From NCBI GenBank assembly GCA_020692205.1, contig JAIMKV010000056.1, positions 1 to 32,985 on the forward strand: a DNA stretch of 32,985 bases, read 5' to 3'. Source of the stretch: Myxosarcina sp. GA_180221_E-2-1-MAG-40_15 (lineage in GTDB: Bacteria; Cyanobacteriota; Cyanobacteriia; Cyanobacteriales; Xenococcaceae). The notes under the pieces are model-generated. The model made no database searches. It was not told the DNA's origin and saw only the letters and a list, made by a program, of their open reading frames with translations. A program made the position numbers and the translations under genes. Of the stretch, positions 14,775 to 23,329 are shown in pieces. Position 1 is the first letter of the stretch. Every line of letters begins with the position of its first letter.

Positions 14775-16592
14775 ATGTCTTCTTTTCGCGATATTGTCGG
14801 TTATTTTGGTAAGTATAAAGCGATCGCTATTTTGAGTATCGCTGCTTCTAGTTTGTTTGAGATTATCGATCTAGTTATTCCCTATTGCATCGGACAAATT
14901 TTGAACGTGCTGTCAAATCAGCCTTTAGATGCGCCGATCAGCAGATCGATCGCCTTAGTGCAGAATCTGGGCAATTTTCCTCCAGGAAAATGGTTATCTT
15001 TGGGGGTGTTGCTCGGGATAATTTTTATCGTCACGGTAGTGCGAGCGCCGATTCAGCCTTGGATTGGCATCTGGCATCACTGGGCAATTGCGCTCAAAGC
15101 CAGACGAGATCATTTTAGTCAGGTGGTAGCCAAGATTTTGACTTTACCCTTAGGTTATTACGATGAGAATAATCCTGGGCGTATTTCAGGCAGAATCGCG
15201 CGTGGTATTGAAAATCATACCTGGACGTATCCTGAGATTGCTGGGCAGTTAATCCCTAAACTGGCGAGGATTCTGGGTATCTTTGTGATGATTTTATTTA
15301 TTGAACCCAGAATTGCGATCGCTTTCTTGCTTTCTTTTGTCTTAATTTTGCTCTACAGCTTGAAACATCTGCGACTCCTGATTGCCAAAGAAGAATTGCT
15401 GGAAAAACATCAGGAGAATACCGAAAGCCGTACCTCAGAAATTATTACCAATATTAAAACCGTAAAGTCTTTTGCTGCTGAAGCCCGGGAATATCAACGG
15501 CAACAGCAGCGATTTGAGCGGGAGTTTAAATATGTCACCTATCGCATCCATCGGGGTTATGTTAATTTAATTACCTGGTCGCGCACCGTAATTCAAACCT
15601 GTGTCTTTTTTATTTTGCTGTTTACCCTAATTTCCACAGTTAGGGGCAATATTACTTTAGGACACTTTATTACCACTCTGACCGTTTCTAGTATGGCTTA
15701 TGCCGAGCTTGAACCAATTGGGCAGCTAGCCGAAATTTTTGCCCGTCGCTATGCTTCGATGAGACGTTTTCATGACTTTATGCAGCTTGAGACTGGGGCA
15801 GATGCAGCCAGTTTGGTTTTAGAAGACGTGGTGGATAATCCCTATAAATTTGATGGCAAATTACAGTTGGAGCATCTCAGCTTTGGTTATGATCGCGATC
15901 GCCTGATTCTGCACGATATTAATCTGTTGATCAAACCCTATCAGACTGTCGCTTTAGTAGGGCGTTCAGGTTCGGGCAAATCTACTTTAGTTAAGCTTTT
16001 GTTTCGCTATTTTGAACCCAATCAGGGAGCAATTAAAGTTGACGGTGCAAACATTCGCGATCTAGATATTGCTCGTTATCGTCGTCGTTTAGCGATCGTA
16101 CATCAGGATGTCGATATTTTTAATGGCACAGTTTGGGATAATTTAATCTATGGCAATCCTCTAGTAGATCGAGAACAAGTCAAGCAAGCCTGTCGGATCG
16201 CTCGGGTTGATGAATTTATCCATGAGCTACCTCAAGGTTATTCAACCATAGTTGGAGAAAGAGGCGTGAGACTCTCTGGAGGGCAAAAGCAGCGTCTGGG
16301 TATTGCTAGAGCTTTAGTTGTCGATCCTGATATCTTGATTTTCGATGAAGCAACATCTAGCTTGGATTATGAGTCGGAACGTTCGATCCAGTTAGCCATG
16401 AGAGCAATTTTAGGTACACGCACCACTCTGATTATCGCCCACCGCCTTAGTACTATCCGTGAAGCAGACCAAATTGTCGTGTTAGATGCCGGGAAAATAA
16501 TTGAGATTGGCAATCACGCCGAATTATTAAACCAAGGCGGTATCTACCATCGCCTCCATTCTTTACAAGAAACAGGCGAGGTTTTTAGTTAG
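14775..16592 (+). CDS. ABC exporter, fused membrane and ATPase domains
   Basis: The 605-aa half-transporter has an N-terminal membrane domain with about six helices (roughly residues 15-320) and a C-terminal ATPase. Walker A GRSGSGKST is near residue 395, the signature LSGGQKQR near 500, Walker B ILIFDEATSSLD near 521, and the switch histidine is in IIAHRLST. It should work as a homodimer or with another half, exporting a lipid, peptide or drug; the substrate cannot be read from sequence. No accessory membrane-fusion gene is next to it. A pyrimidine-rich stretch precedes the ATG and no clear Shine-Dalgarno is present. A palindromic repeat follows the stop. Confidence 0.93.
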   Translation: MSSFRDIVGYFGKYKAIAILSIAASSLFEIIDLVIPYCIGQILNVLSNQPLDAPISRSIALVQNLGNFPPGKWLSLGVLLGIIFIVTVVRAPIQPWIGIWHHWAIALKARRDHFSQVVAKILTLPLGYYDENNPGRISGRIARGIENHTWTYPEIAGQLIPKLARILGIFVMILFIEPRIAIAFLLSFVLILLYSLKHLRLLIAKEELLEKHQENTESRTSEIITNIKTVKSFAAEAREYQRQQQRFEREFKYVTYRIHRGYVNLITWSRTVIQTCVFFILLFTLISTVRGNITLGHFITTLTVSSMAYAELEPIGQLAEIFARRYASMRRFHDFMQLETGADAASLVLEDVVDNPYKFDGKLQLEHLSFGYDRDRLILHDINLLIKPYQTVALVGRSGSGKSTLVKLLFRYFEPNQGAIKVDGANIRDLDIARYRRRLAIVHQDVDIFNGTVWDNLIYGNPLVDREQVKQACRIARVDEFIHELPQGYSTIVGERGVRLSGGQKQRLGIARALVVDPDILIFDEATSSLDYESERSIQLAMRAILGTRTTLIIAHRLSTIREADQIVVLDAGKIIEIGNHAELLNQGGIYHRLHSLQETGEVFS

Positions 16593-16607
16593 GTCAAGTC
16601 AGAAGTA

Positions 16608-16638
16608 GTAAGGGCGAATCGCCCTTACAGCTATTAGC
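16608..16638. repeat. Palindromic repeat plus AGCTATTAGC after the ABC exporter
   Basis: The arms GTAAGGGCGA and TCGCCCTTAC pair perfectly around one base (16608-16628), and AGCTATTAGC follows directly (16629-16638). Both motifs recur elsewhere in the window. The hairpin sits between convergent genes and may also end their transcripts. Confidence 0.75.
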
Positions 16639-16683
16639 TAAAAACCAGAAAATCCAAACGAAGCCGATCTATAACCCAACAAA

Positions 16684-16944
16684 TCAAGCAATATGCGATC
16701 GCAATACTGCACGCGGTGCGCGACGTACTCGACATTTGATAGTTTCTTTGCCCAGTAGCTGATGTGCTTCATATCGATGACAACCCGAAAAACCATAATA
16801 CTGCCCATCTACTGCCAAAACCTCAATCGGCTCATGCAAACCTTCTTGGGCAATGGATTGAGCCAATTGTTTTACTTTAAGCTGGTCTGTCTGTCTTGGT
16901 AAAGGTCGATGAATTTGATCGACTCTTAGTTCTCTGACTTCCAT
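16684..16944 (-). CDS. srx: Sulfiredoxin
   Basis: The 86-aa enzyme uses ATP to repair peroxiredoxin whose active cysteine has been over-oxidised to sulfinic acid. The active-site motif is GCHR at residues 54-57 with catalytic C55. VDQIHRPLPRQTD begins the ParB-like fold as in other sulfiredoxins. The length is normal for a stand-alone cyanobacterial form. The last ten residues (RAVLRSHIA) look untypical and overlap a HIP1 site. It is cytoplasmic. It is next to a DUF2294 gene in the same orientation, 116 bp apart. No peroxiredoxin gene lies nearby. Confidence 0.93.
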   Translation of the reverse strand: MEVRELRVDQIHRPLPRQTDQLKVKQLAQSIAQEGLHEPIEVLAVDGQYYGFSGCHRYEAHQLLGKETIKCRVRRAPRAVLRSHIA

Positions 16945-17060
16945 GGTTAAATTGTTGGAAATTTGTTCATACTCGTTATGAGTTTATTTTAGCAAAACAA
17001 GATTAAATCCAAAACTGTTAATTTCCTAGTTTGAGGGTTGGTTCAAACGAACTGGTTAAA

Positions 17061-17555
17061 TTATCTGATTTTATTTCCAGTCTCCAATTCTTCTTTACAT
17101 CTATGTTTGTTAGCATCATAAACAAACTTTACGGGAGCAGATTTCTGGTTCAATTTATCGCTTTTGTTTTTGGGAATTGAACCTGGATTGCGTACTCGGG
17201 GTGACTGGCTGAGAGTTGCGATCGCACCAGTCCTTTTGTTTTCGATTGTAGTGTCCAACAAAATGCCCTCAACCTGGACAGACAAGGTTTCTTCAATCAT
17301 TGTTTTAAGCTTAGATGCAACTATTTCATTGATCGCTGTATTTAAATGTTTGACCATACCGTCAAATCCTTTAGTCGTGGCAAGAACCTGTTCAACCGCC
17401 GTTAATGAATTTTCAATGACAATTGCCAGTTGATTGCCAAAAAGCTGACAGATTACTTTGTCGGGAGAATGTTCTAATTCTCGAAGATATAGTTTTTGGA
17501 CACTTTGAGCAAGATTTCGCTCTAATTGTCCGCAAGTTGGTAGGTTTTGCTCCAT
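17061..17555 (-). CDS. DUF2294 family protein
   Basis: The 164-aa protein matches the DUF2294 family, common in cyanobacteria and of unknown function. The recognisable core is about residues 5-120: SGQLE-like start (CGQLERNLAQSVQKLY), then KVICQLFGNQLAIVIENSLT, then VEGILLDTTIENKRTGAIA. The final 40 residues are polar, basic and probably unstructured. It has no signal peptide or membrane helix. It lies upstream of sulfiredoxin on the same strand and might be cotranscribed with it, though the 116-bp gap leaves room for a promoter. Confidence 0.85.
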   Translation of the reverse strand: MEQNLPTCGQLERNLAQSVQKLYLRELEHSPDKVICQLFGNQLAIVIENSLTAVEQVLATTKGFDGMVKHLNTAINEIVASKLKTMIEETLSVQVEGILLDTTIENKRTGAIATLSQSPRVRNPGSIPKNKSDKLNQKSAPVKFVYDANKHRCKEELETGNKIR

Positions 17556-17936
17556 TGCCTTAATTTCAATGATAAATTGTTGTCTAGAAGCATCTTCTTT
17601 GAAGATTCAAGATTAGGTTAAGCGTTCTCTGCAAGATTCGGCAGGGATTCTCCTAAAGGATGTTACCAAAAACTAACGGGAATATGCGCTCCGCCGTTAC
17701 TAATGCGGGCAATAACTATTATTTGGCTCAAAAGTCAAAGAAGATGATGTATTTCATCTAATAGAATCCTAAAACAATTTAAATTCTTTTCAAATGAGCC
17801 AAAAGTTAGATCGTCTAAATGTATCTCATGACTTATATCTGAGAATAAATGTCAGCCAGAGCTTATCTAATCTAATTTAATGGGTATTTTCAACCAGCTA
17901 ATAACTAATCGCTACTCATTTGCTAATTAATTTTGT
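17556..17936. other. Intergenic gap without a recognisable gene
   Basis: This 381-bp AT-rich gap between two minus-strand genes shows no open frame worth calling. It holds a 9-bp inverted repeat (TTTGGCTCA with TGAGCCAAA, roughly 75 bases apart) and a weak dyad TAACGG/CCGTTA at 17674-17699. It probably contains the promoter of the DUF2294 gene or the end of the DsbA-like transcript. Confidence 0.5.
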
Positions 17937-18512
17937 CTACAGCAGAGAATCGATCGCACGTTGCCAATCCTGCAAACTAGATTGAGAAGATAAATCGGTT
18001 GCCTCAGCACCATTAATAAAATAGGTGGGAGTTGACCAAACCCCTCGTATCGTAGCGAAACGAGCTGGTATTCTGGCTTGGCTATAAATTTCTGGGCTGT
18101 TTAATAGTTCGATAAACTGGTTTTGGTCAGACCATTCAGTAGCATCTACGGCATAGCTAGCTAAGAGTTGATGCCACTGGGTTTGTGTTTGATCTTTAAA
18201 AGCCTCGTTGGCAAATTCTGACTGATGATCAAAAAGATAGTTGACAAACTTAACAAACTTGCTGGGATCATCTCCCGCAACTGCGATCGCTGCTTTGGTT
18301 GCATCCCAGCTTTGACGGTGATTGCCCAAAGTCATCGGATAAAGAATCAGATATATTTGCTCAGCAGAGTAGGCTTGCTTTATCTGGAATATTGTTTGCC
18401 AACCCTTTCTAGAGAAAGGGCATTCGAGATCAAAGAACATCTCAATTACGATTGGGGCATCGGCATTACCTAATCTGTAACCACTAGGTCTTTGGGGGAT
18501 GGGAATAGGCAT
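17937..18512 (-). CDS. DsbA-like thioredoxin-fold protein with a single-cysteine CPFS site
   Basis: The 191-aa protein has a DsbA/thioredoxin-like fold. APIVIEMFFDLECPFS carries the active-site position at residues 31-34. An all-helical insert occupies about 70-145, and STPTYFING supplies the cis-proline loop near residue 160. The usual CxxC is CPFS, so only one redox cysteine remains. That suits a monothiol reductase, isomerase or glutathione-linked enzyme rather than a classical disulfide oxidase. No N-terminal signal peptide is visible, so a cytoplasmic location is likely. Neighbouring genes do not indicate the substrate. Confidence 0.85.
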   Translation of the reverse strand: MPIPIPQRPSGYRLGNADAPIVIEMFFDLECPFSRKGWQTIFQIKQAYSAEQIYLILYPMTLGNHRQSWDATKAAIAVAGDDPSKFVKFVNYLFDHQSEFANEAFKDQTQTQWHQLLASYAVDATEWSDQNQFIELLNSPEIYSQARIPARFATIRGVWSTPTYFINGAEATDLSSQSSLQDWQRAIDSLL

Positions 18513-18974
18513 GAAGCTAATTAACTTAAGATTTCTTCCATAATATTTTGATTACATTTTAATCTACATAATAAAGATATCTTCATTAAAAAGTAACTGT
18601 CTAGCGATCGCAGTTTTTGGTTATTTCTATCTAACGAAGGATGAGTGATCGCAAAGCAACTTAATTCCGTAATGATAATTGAATCAAATCGAGAAAAGCC
18701 AAAAACACAAAGTCAAATGTTGCTGCGATCGCTCTTTGGCATCAATTGATCTATGAGCAAGTAAAATTGCTAATGACATATTTACATTAAATTATAACTT
18801 TGGTTAGAGGAAGAAATGTTTGTAAGTTAGTTAGTCTAAATTCATGACAAATAATAGCAAAATAAATTTGTTGTTCAGTTTATTTGACCAGAATTGAATA
18901 AATTCTAAATAAATCTACTTTGATTGTCAGCTATTAACACTTAAACAAACGCACATTTATTCACTAAACTCACC
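18513..18974. other. Intergenic gap between divergent genes
   Basis: This 462-bp gap separates the DsbA-like gene from the secreted-protein gene. It contains two HIP1 sites and becomes very AT-rich near 18975. I see no gene, strong hairpin or recognisable binding site. Promoters for both genes are expected here. Confidence 0.5.
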
Positions 18975-19328
18975 ATGATACATTTAATTTCTCAAGGCAT
19001 AAATCACATCAATTCTCTTCTCAAAAAAATTCAAGTCAAAAGTTTTCTGACTAGTATTTTATTAGGAGCAATTTTATTAACTAATGGTGTTAGCAGTTCT
19101 GCCACCAATGGCAAGACGGCTGCTGATCTTGTGGGCAGCGATGTCGTTGGAAATAATCCTGAAAGACCGACCACAACTCGCCAGTGGAAACAAGAAGCTC
19201 GCCGAACCGAAGATGCTCCTTTAGAGAGAGTCAAAGAGATTGGACAGGAAGCAGGACAAGCTTTAAAAGAATGGGGCGAACTTTATCCAGATGTTGCTGA
19301 AAGTACTCTCCCCGACGAGATCAAATAA
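18975..19328 (+). CDS. Small secreted protein of unknown function
   Basis: The 117-aa protein starts with a basic segment and a hydrophobic stretch (about residues 24-38, FLTSILLGAILLTNGV) ending in a likely signal peptidase site after SSSA (residue 43). The mature part is about 70 residues, hydrophilic, with mixed charge and helix-forming sequence, and no cysteines. I do not recognise a family. It resembles in character the small stress- or cold-linked exported proteins of cyanobacteria, but that is only a resemblance. It is monocistronic, followed by a bidirectional hairpin at 19347-19380. Confidence 0.7.
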   Translation: MIHLISQGINHINSLLKKIQVKSFLTSILLGAILLTNGVSSSATNGKTAADLVGSDVVGNNPERPTTTRQWKQEARRTEDAPLERVKEIGQEAGQALKEWGELYPDVAESTLPDEIK

Positions 19329-19346
19329 TCAATATTTGGTTACTCA

Positions 19347-19380
19347 GACAGTAAATTTAATTAAGTTTAGGTTTACTGTC
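19347..19380. terminator. Bidirectional hairpin between convergent genes
   Basis: The arms GACAGTAAA and TTTACTGTC pair perfectly around 16 bases, 18 bp after the secreted-protein stop and 43 bp before the stop of the opposite gene. The position suits a terminator for both. The stem is short and lacks a clear T-run. Confidence 0.55.
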
Positions 19381-19423
19381 GAACTACCATATAAGGTCAA
19401 GTTTTAATCATCGCTCATTGTAC

Positions 19424-20314
19424 TTATTCAGAAAAATGGGAATACTCTGCATGATTATCGGGGCGGATTTTCTTGCCGTACTTAAGGGCATAAACTTGAG
19501 TGAATTCTGCACCAAACAAAAGAATTTGAGCCGAATAAAATACCCAGGCTAAAAAAACAATTAAAGAACCAGCAGCTCCATAAGCTGAACCTAAGCTACC
19601 CCTGCCCAGATACAAACCAATCAAAGATTTACCGATGGTAAATAATAAAGCGGTAATTATTGCTCCGATCCAGACATCTTTCCAGTCTATTTTGGCATCA
19701 GGCAGGTACTTGTAGATGAGGGCAAACAATAAAGCGATCGCGCCAAAAGAAACGACAAAATTAACTATTTGCCACACAGGAGTTAAACCAGGAAGCAAGT
19801 TAATTTCTAACTTACCAATGCCAGATAAGATAGCACTAAGGATCAGAGATACTAGCAGTAAAAAGCCGATCGCCAGTACCATACCAAAAGATAATAGTCG
19901 CTTACGAATAAAGTCCCAAATACCTGCATTTGGTTTGGCTTTAACGTTCCAAACAATATTTAAAGCTTCCTGTAGTTGAGCAAAAACGCCAGACGCACCG
20001 ATAAATAATACCACAACACTAATTATTGATGCCAAGCTACCTAGCTGCGGTCGATCTGCATTAGCTAAAATCGTTTCAATAGCTTCAGCTCCCTCTTGTC
20101 CTACCAACTGATTGATTTGGGAGACAATTTCACCCTGAGCCGCATCTTCACCAAAAACCGCCCCAGCGATCGCGATCGCAATGACCAACAGTGGTGCGAT
20201 CGAAAATACCGTATAGTAAGCTAAAGCAGCAGCCAGCATCGAGGCTTTGTCCTGCTGCCATTCACCAAAAGCTTCTTTGATTAATTTAAAAATTGATTGA
20301 ACTCGAATTTGCAT
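19424..20314 (-). CDS. YihY/BrkB-family inner-membrane protein
   Basis: The 296-aa protein has about six membrane helices (roughly residues 28-52, 92-118, 138-168, 178-206, 212-236 and 244-270). It carries the family's landmark ASMLAAALAYYTVFSIAPLLVI near the N-terminus, and GLYLGRGSLGSAYGAAGSLIVFLAWVF, abbreviated GAAGSLIVFL, near the C-terminus. The family was once labelled ribonuclease BN, which was wrong; its function is not settled, with a transport or envelope role suspected. It is single, convergent with the secreted-protein gene. Confidence 0.9.
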   Translation of the reverse strand: MQIRVQSIFKLIKEAFGEWQQDKASMLAAALAYYTVFSIAPLLVIAIAIAGAVFGEDAAQGEIVSQINQLVGQEGAEAIETILANADRPQLGSLASIISVVVLFIGASGVFAQLQEALNIVWNVKAKPNAGIWDFIRKRLLSFGMVLAIGFLLLVSLILSAILSGIGKLEINLLPGLTPVWQIVNFVVSFGAIALLFALIYKYLPDAKIDWKDVWIGAIITALLFTIGKSLIGLYLGRGSLGSAYGAAGSLIVFLAWVFYSAQILLFGAEFTQVYALKYGKKIRPDNHAEYSHFSE

Positions 20315-20410
20315 TGATCGTCAAAAACATATAGTTGCTGACAATTTTTTCAGGTACATAGGGCGATCGCATCTAGCTAGGGAATGAGCTTGTTGCCTTA
20401 GGTTAAGGAA

Positions 20411-20632
20411 TTATCCTTCATTCAGCTCGCTTTTGAGCTTTAGTACTTCCGTACCGTCTTCTTGTTCAATCAAGTAGGCAGGGTTATCTTGTGTACCTTT
20501 GCGCTTGATCGTATTGCTTTTAATTGTTTTAGTTATTGCTTTGCCGTGAATTTCTTTTACCTTACCTTCTGCCGTGCCGTTACCCCAATCCCAGGATACA
20601 GGAGAACCTTCTCTAATCTGCTTTTGTCCCAT
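20411..20632 (-). CDS. DUF2945 (HVA1 TUDOR-like) small protein
   Basis: The 73-aa protein matches the DUF2945 or hypervirulence-associated TUDOR-like family: GSPVSWDWGNGTAEGKVKEI at the start, then NPAYLIEQEDG and VLKLKSEL at the end. The small beta-barrel may bind nucleic acid or protein; no function is established. Its start overlaps the stop of the DUF4385 gene by 20 bp, so the two are probably translated together. Confidence 0.85.
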   Translation of the reverse strand: MGQKQIREGSPVSWDWGNGTAEGKVKEIHGKAITKTIKSNTIKRKGTQDNPAYLIEQEDGTEVLKLKSELNEG

Positions 20633-21125
20633 GGCTTGCGTATTTTTTTTGATGCTGTTTGAGTAATTGTTGATATTTAGCGTTAGTTTTTGCCTGTTGC
20701 CACTTTGCCTTGAATATTTCTGCTGACTTGGCTTTGATCGGATCTACTTCCAAGGGTAGTAGTTCTTTTCGTGCTTCTTTCTCTGCTGCTTCAGATTCCG
20801 CTTTTTGAGGATTATGGCGATATTTTTTGCCGCTTTTGTGATTGGCGTAACGCCGCGATCGAGTATATCCCATTTGGATAAACTTGCGTGCCATGTCTGC
20901 ACCAACAAAATCATCACAATCTAAATAGTCGAGGAACATTTGATAGATCTTCTCGCTAGATTTAGTGGCTATTTCGGGATTTTTAAATCGCCAGTGAGGT
21001 AATATTTCCGACTTATAGGGTTCAACCAACAAAACTCCCTGTTCTCCCCTACCTACACAATAAAGATCTGGGCGATCGCGAAGGTTTAAATTAGCATAGT
21101 CTAAGGAGTAATCAAATTTTGCCAT
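20613..21125 (-). CDS. DUF4385 family protein
   Basis: The 170-aa protein has the features of DUF4385: FDYSLDYANLNLRDRPDLY at the start, YCVGRGEQGVLLVEPYKSE, LPHWRFKNP, and FVGADMARKFIQMGYTRSRRYANHKSGKKY. The C-terminal 50 residues are lysine- and alanine-rich helix with few hydrophobics, so may be a tail that binds nucleic acid. Function is unknown. It is cotranscribed with the DUF2945 gene, which overlaps its end. Confidence 0.85.
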   Translation of the reverse strand: MAKFDYSLDYANLNLRDRPDLYCVGRGEQGVLLVEPYKSEILPHWRFKNPEIATKSSEKIYQMFLDYLDCDDFVGADMARKFIQMGYTRSRRYANHKSGKKYRHNPQKAESEAAEKEARKELLPLEVDPIKAKSAEIFKAKWQQAKTNAKYQQLLKQHQKKYASHGTKAD

Positions 21126-21492
21126 GTTGCCATAATTGAAGACGCGAACAAATTGTGCCTTGATTAACTAACTACAAAAGATAGTCAGAAAAACCCCTTG
21201 GTCTTTACCTTTGTTGTCGAATGATCCTGAGATAGGCGCGGGTTTTTGGCGCATATATATAAATAATCATTCAGTTGAAGGCGAGGTTTCTCTGACGAAT
21301 TTAGCTTATATCTTGAGTGAATTTATTGGTTACTTTTTGGGTCATTGGTAAGTAGAGGTATGATTTTTAATTTGGCTGCAAGCTAGTTAAATCAAAAGAG
21401 CTAAAAGCTAAAGGCTAAAAGCTAATAGCTACGAACCGAAACATTGTGTAACTCATACATTCAATTACCAACGCCTTTTTTGGTAGCACTAC
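21126..21492. other. Intergenic gap with heptamer repeats
   Basis: This 367-bp gap lies upstream of the DUF4385 gene and downstream of the lipoprotein gene. It contains the GCTAAAA heptamer array at 21400-21431 and a weak hairpin TACCAA/TTGGTA just before the lipoprotein stop. No gene is apparent. The DUF4385 promoter is presumably within the first 150 bp. Confidence 0.5.
21400..21431. repeat. Heptamer tandem repeat (GCTAAAA-type), 4.6 copies
   Basis: Successive units read GCTAAAA, GCTAAAG, GCTAAAA, GCTAATA and a partial GCTA. Its end contains GCTAATAGCT, the reverse complement of the AGCTATTAGC motif found at 13065, 13156 and 16629. It resembles the short tandemly repeated sequences known from cyanobacteria. 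Confidence 0.8.
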
Positions 21493-22017
21493 TTAATCAT
21501 CTAGGGTACTTTTAGCATTATCTACCGCTTCGTTAAATACTTTTTTGCTTTCTCCCGGAACTTTACTTAAATTGTCCTGTAGCTTATCTGATTTGTCATC
21601 AATGTATTCAGCCGCATTATTCAAATTATTTTTAACCTTACGGGGAATTTCTCTTTGAGCTTGCTCGATGTTGTTGCCAGCGCGATTAGTGATCTGCTCA
21701 GCATAATCACCTAAATCATCTCCTTGACGGCGTTTTGCTGTGTCTATTAATGTTTTAGCTTTGGCAGCAGTTTCCGAGTCATATCGGCGATCGTCGTTAT
21801 AACCGTTCATGCCACCTTTGAAAGATTGATTGGCATCATAATCATCGTAGGTGTCAGACATCGCTCTTTTACCAGTTTCTGTATATTCCCTTCCTCCAGC
21901 TTGGGCAATGTTTCCTCGACTACAAGCTGTACTGATTATTAGCAGTGAACCAGCCAAAAATACAGTTAGTACTTGTTTTAGTTTAATAGACTTTATAATT
22001 TTAATTAGCTTTTCCAT
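21493..22017 (-). CDS. Lipoprotein of unknown function
   Basis: The 174-aa protein has a basic N-terminus, a hydrophobic stretch and a lipobox (LIISTAC, cysteine 32), so it should be a membrane-anchored lipoprotein. The mature part is highly hydrophilic and rich in N, D, K and R. It is probably helical in its second half, with amphipathic repeats such as ADNAK-like segments (AVDNAKSTLDD at the end) reminiscent of LEA or apolipoprotein-like stress proteins. I do not assign a family with confidence; some cyanobacterial proteins labelled low-temperature-induced look similar. It is monocistronic. Confidence 0.72.
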   Translation of the reverse strand: MEKLIKIIKSIKLKQVLTVFLAGSLLIISTACSRGNIAQAGGREYTETGKRAMSDTYDDYDANQSFKGGMNGYNDDRRYDSETAAKAKTLIDTAKRRQGDDLGDYAEQITNRAGNNIEQAQREIPRKVKNNLNNAAEYIDDKSDKLQDNLSKVPGESKKVFNEAVDNAKSTLDD

Positions 22018-22230
22018 TATTGACTCCTGGTTATTGTTCTCTTACAAACCATAAGAAAAATTAGGAAATATTCTTTCTATCTAAAGTAGAGTTTTTGGAT
22101 CTATTGATAGTTATAACTATTGTCCAATGCATATTATGGTTACAAAAGTTATATGCTCTGAGACTGATTTTTGGTATCGTAATATAAGATTTTTTTATCT
22201 TTTAATAAAGTGCTGTACAATAGGCAGTTT

Positions 22231-23052
22231 TTAAGCTTCAGAACCATTATGCGGTAAATTATTCCATGTCTTTACGTTACGAGTATTAGCCTGATTTTTT
22301 GCCTTGGCATGAGTACTAAAAGAGTGTTCAGAACCTTCTAAATTTACCTGATTGACGACTTGACGGATAACTTTGCGCACCCTAGGTTGATAAGTGCTTA
22401 AGTAGCTTTGTTTGTACTGATTATATTCTTTAGCATTGGTAGCATAAAGAGTTGGCACGCTTTCATGATTTAAAACTAAAGCGCAGACATCAGATAAATC
22501 TAGGCGATCGCTAACATTGGCATAGTCGGTTTGAATATGACTATAAGCATCAGCAATGACTTCTCCTTCAATTAAATTAGTCAAACTGAGGTTAGCCAGC
22601 AGATCGAAAATATCGTGTTCTCCTACCTTGGGATGTTTGCCATGTTTAATTTCTCGCCACGAGGTAGTTCTAGACTGTTTAAAAGCTGAGTTTCTCGCCA
22701 TGACTACATCTTTTTCTAGGGTGCGGAGACGATTTTGTTTGAGTACCTGTTCAATTGCCCAAGGCAAAAGATTCTTTTGCAGATTATCCTGGCATCTTTT
22801 GTTATATTCTTTTTGTTGCTTCAGATAGCCGCGAGGAGATGTAGCGTAAAGACTAGGAACTTCGATATGGTTGAGGAGTAAAGCACATACTAAAGCTGGT
22901 TCTATGTATTGCTTGTCTTGAAAGTATTGGGTATTGATGACAAATAAAACTGCTTGGAGTATCTCGATTTCGGCAACGTTAATTAGCTTCAACTGGCTAG
23001 CTAATTCAGCTTGAGTTAAAGTGTTTTGATTACTTTTGAGAGAATCTTTCAT
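22231..23052 (-). CDS. Protein with two ComFB-like domains
   Basis: The 273-aa protein contains two copies of a ComFB-like segment. The first has VCALLLNHIEVPSLYAT at about residues 55-71, the second VCALVLNHESVPTLYAT at 189-205. Each is followed by a long charged helix rich in K and Q. ComFB-family proteins in cyanobacteria include a small cyclic-di-GMP receptor, but the usual cysteine cluster of Bacillus ComFB is absent. Between the copies is a polar segment (about 125-170) seemingly without a known fold. The ATG at 23052 is preferred because GGAG precedes it by eight bases; an upstream ATG at 23091 would add 13 residues. It has no membrane helix. Confidence 0.72.
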   Translation of the reverse strand: MKDSLKSNQNTLTQAELASQLKLINVAEIEILQAVLFVINTQYFQDKQYIEPALVCALLLNHIEVPSLYATSPRGYLKQQKEYNKRCQDNLQKNLLPWAIEQVLKQNRLRTLEKDVVMARNSAFKQSRTTSWREIKHGKHPKVGEHDIFDLLANLSLTNLIEGEVIADAYSHIQTDYANVSDRLDLSDVCALVLNHESVPTLYATNAKEYNQYKQSYLSTYQPRVRKVIRQVVNQVNLEGSEHSFSTHAKAKNQANTRNVKTWNNLPHNGSEA

Positions 23053-23329
23053 CGATCTGTCTCCATATTTCACGACGATTCTAACTCTCATTTTTGAAAA
23101 TGAGTAAGAGCAATATAGATAGGGGCTATGGTAACTAGTTTTATTGAATTACTATGTGGCGATCGCTAACTCGTTAGTAGAGATTAACCAATTAAACAGG
23201 CAATGTCTTGCCTTAGACAGCAAAAATCAGCTTTAGTCGATTGATTCCGCCTGCGGTGATCTGTAAACTGTACAAAAGCTAATTTTTAAGAGAGATTATC
23301 TATCACTAGTTTATTTTTTTAAATGTTTG

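Noticed and set aside
21400-21431. Possible CRISPR repeats
   Set aside because: Units are contiguous 7-mers without spacers, and no cas genes are nearby.
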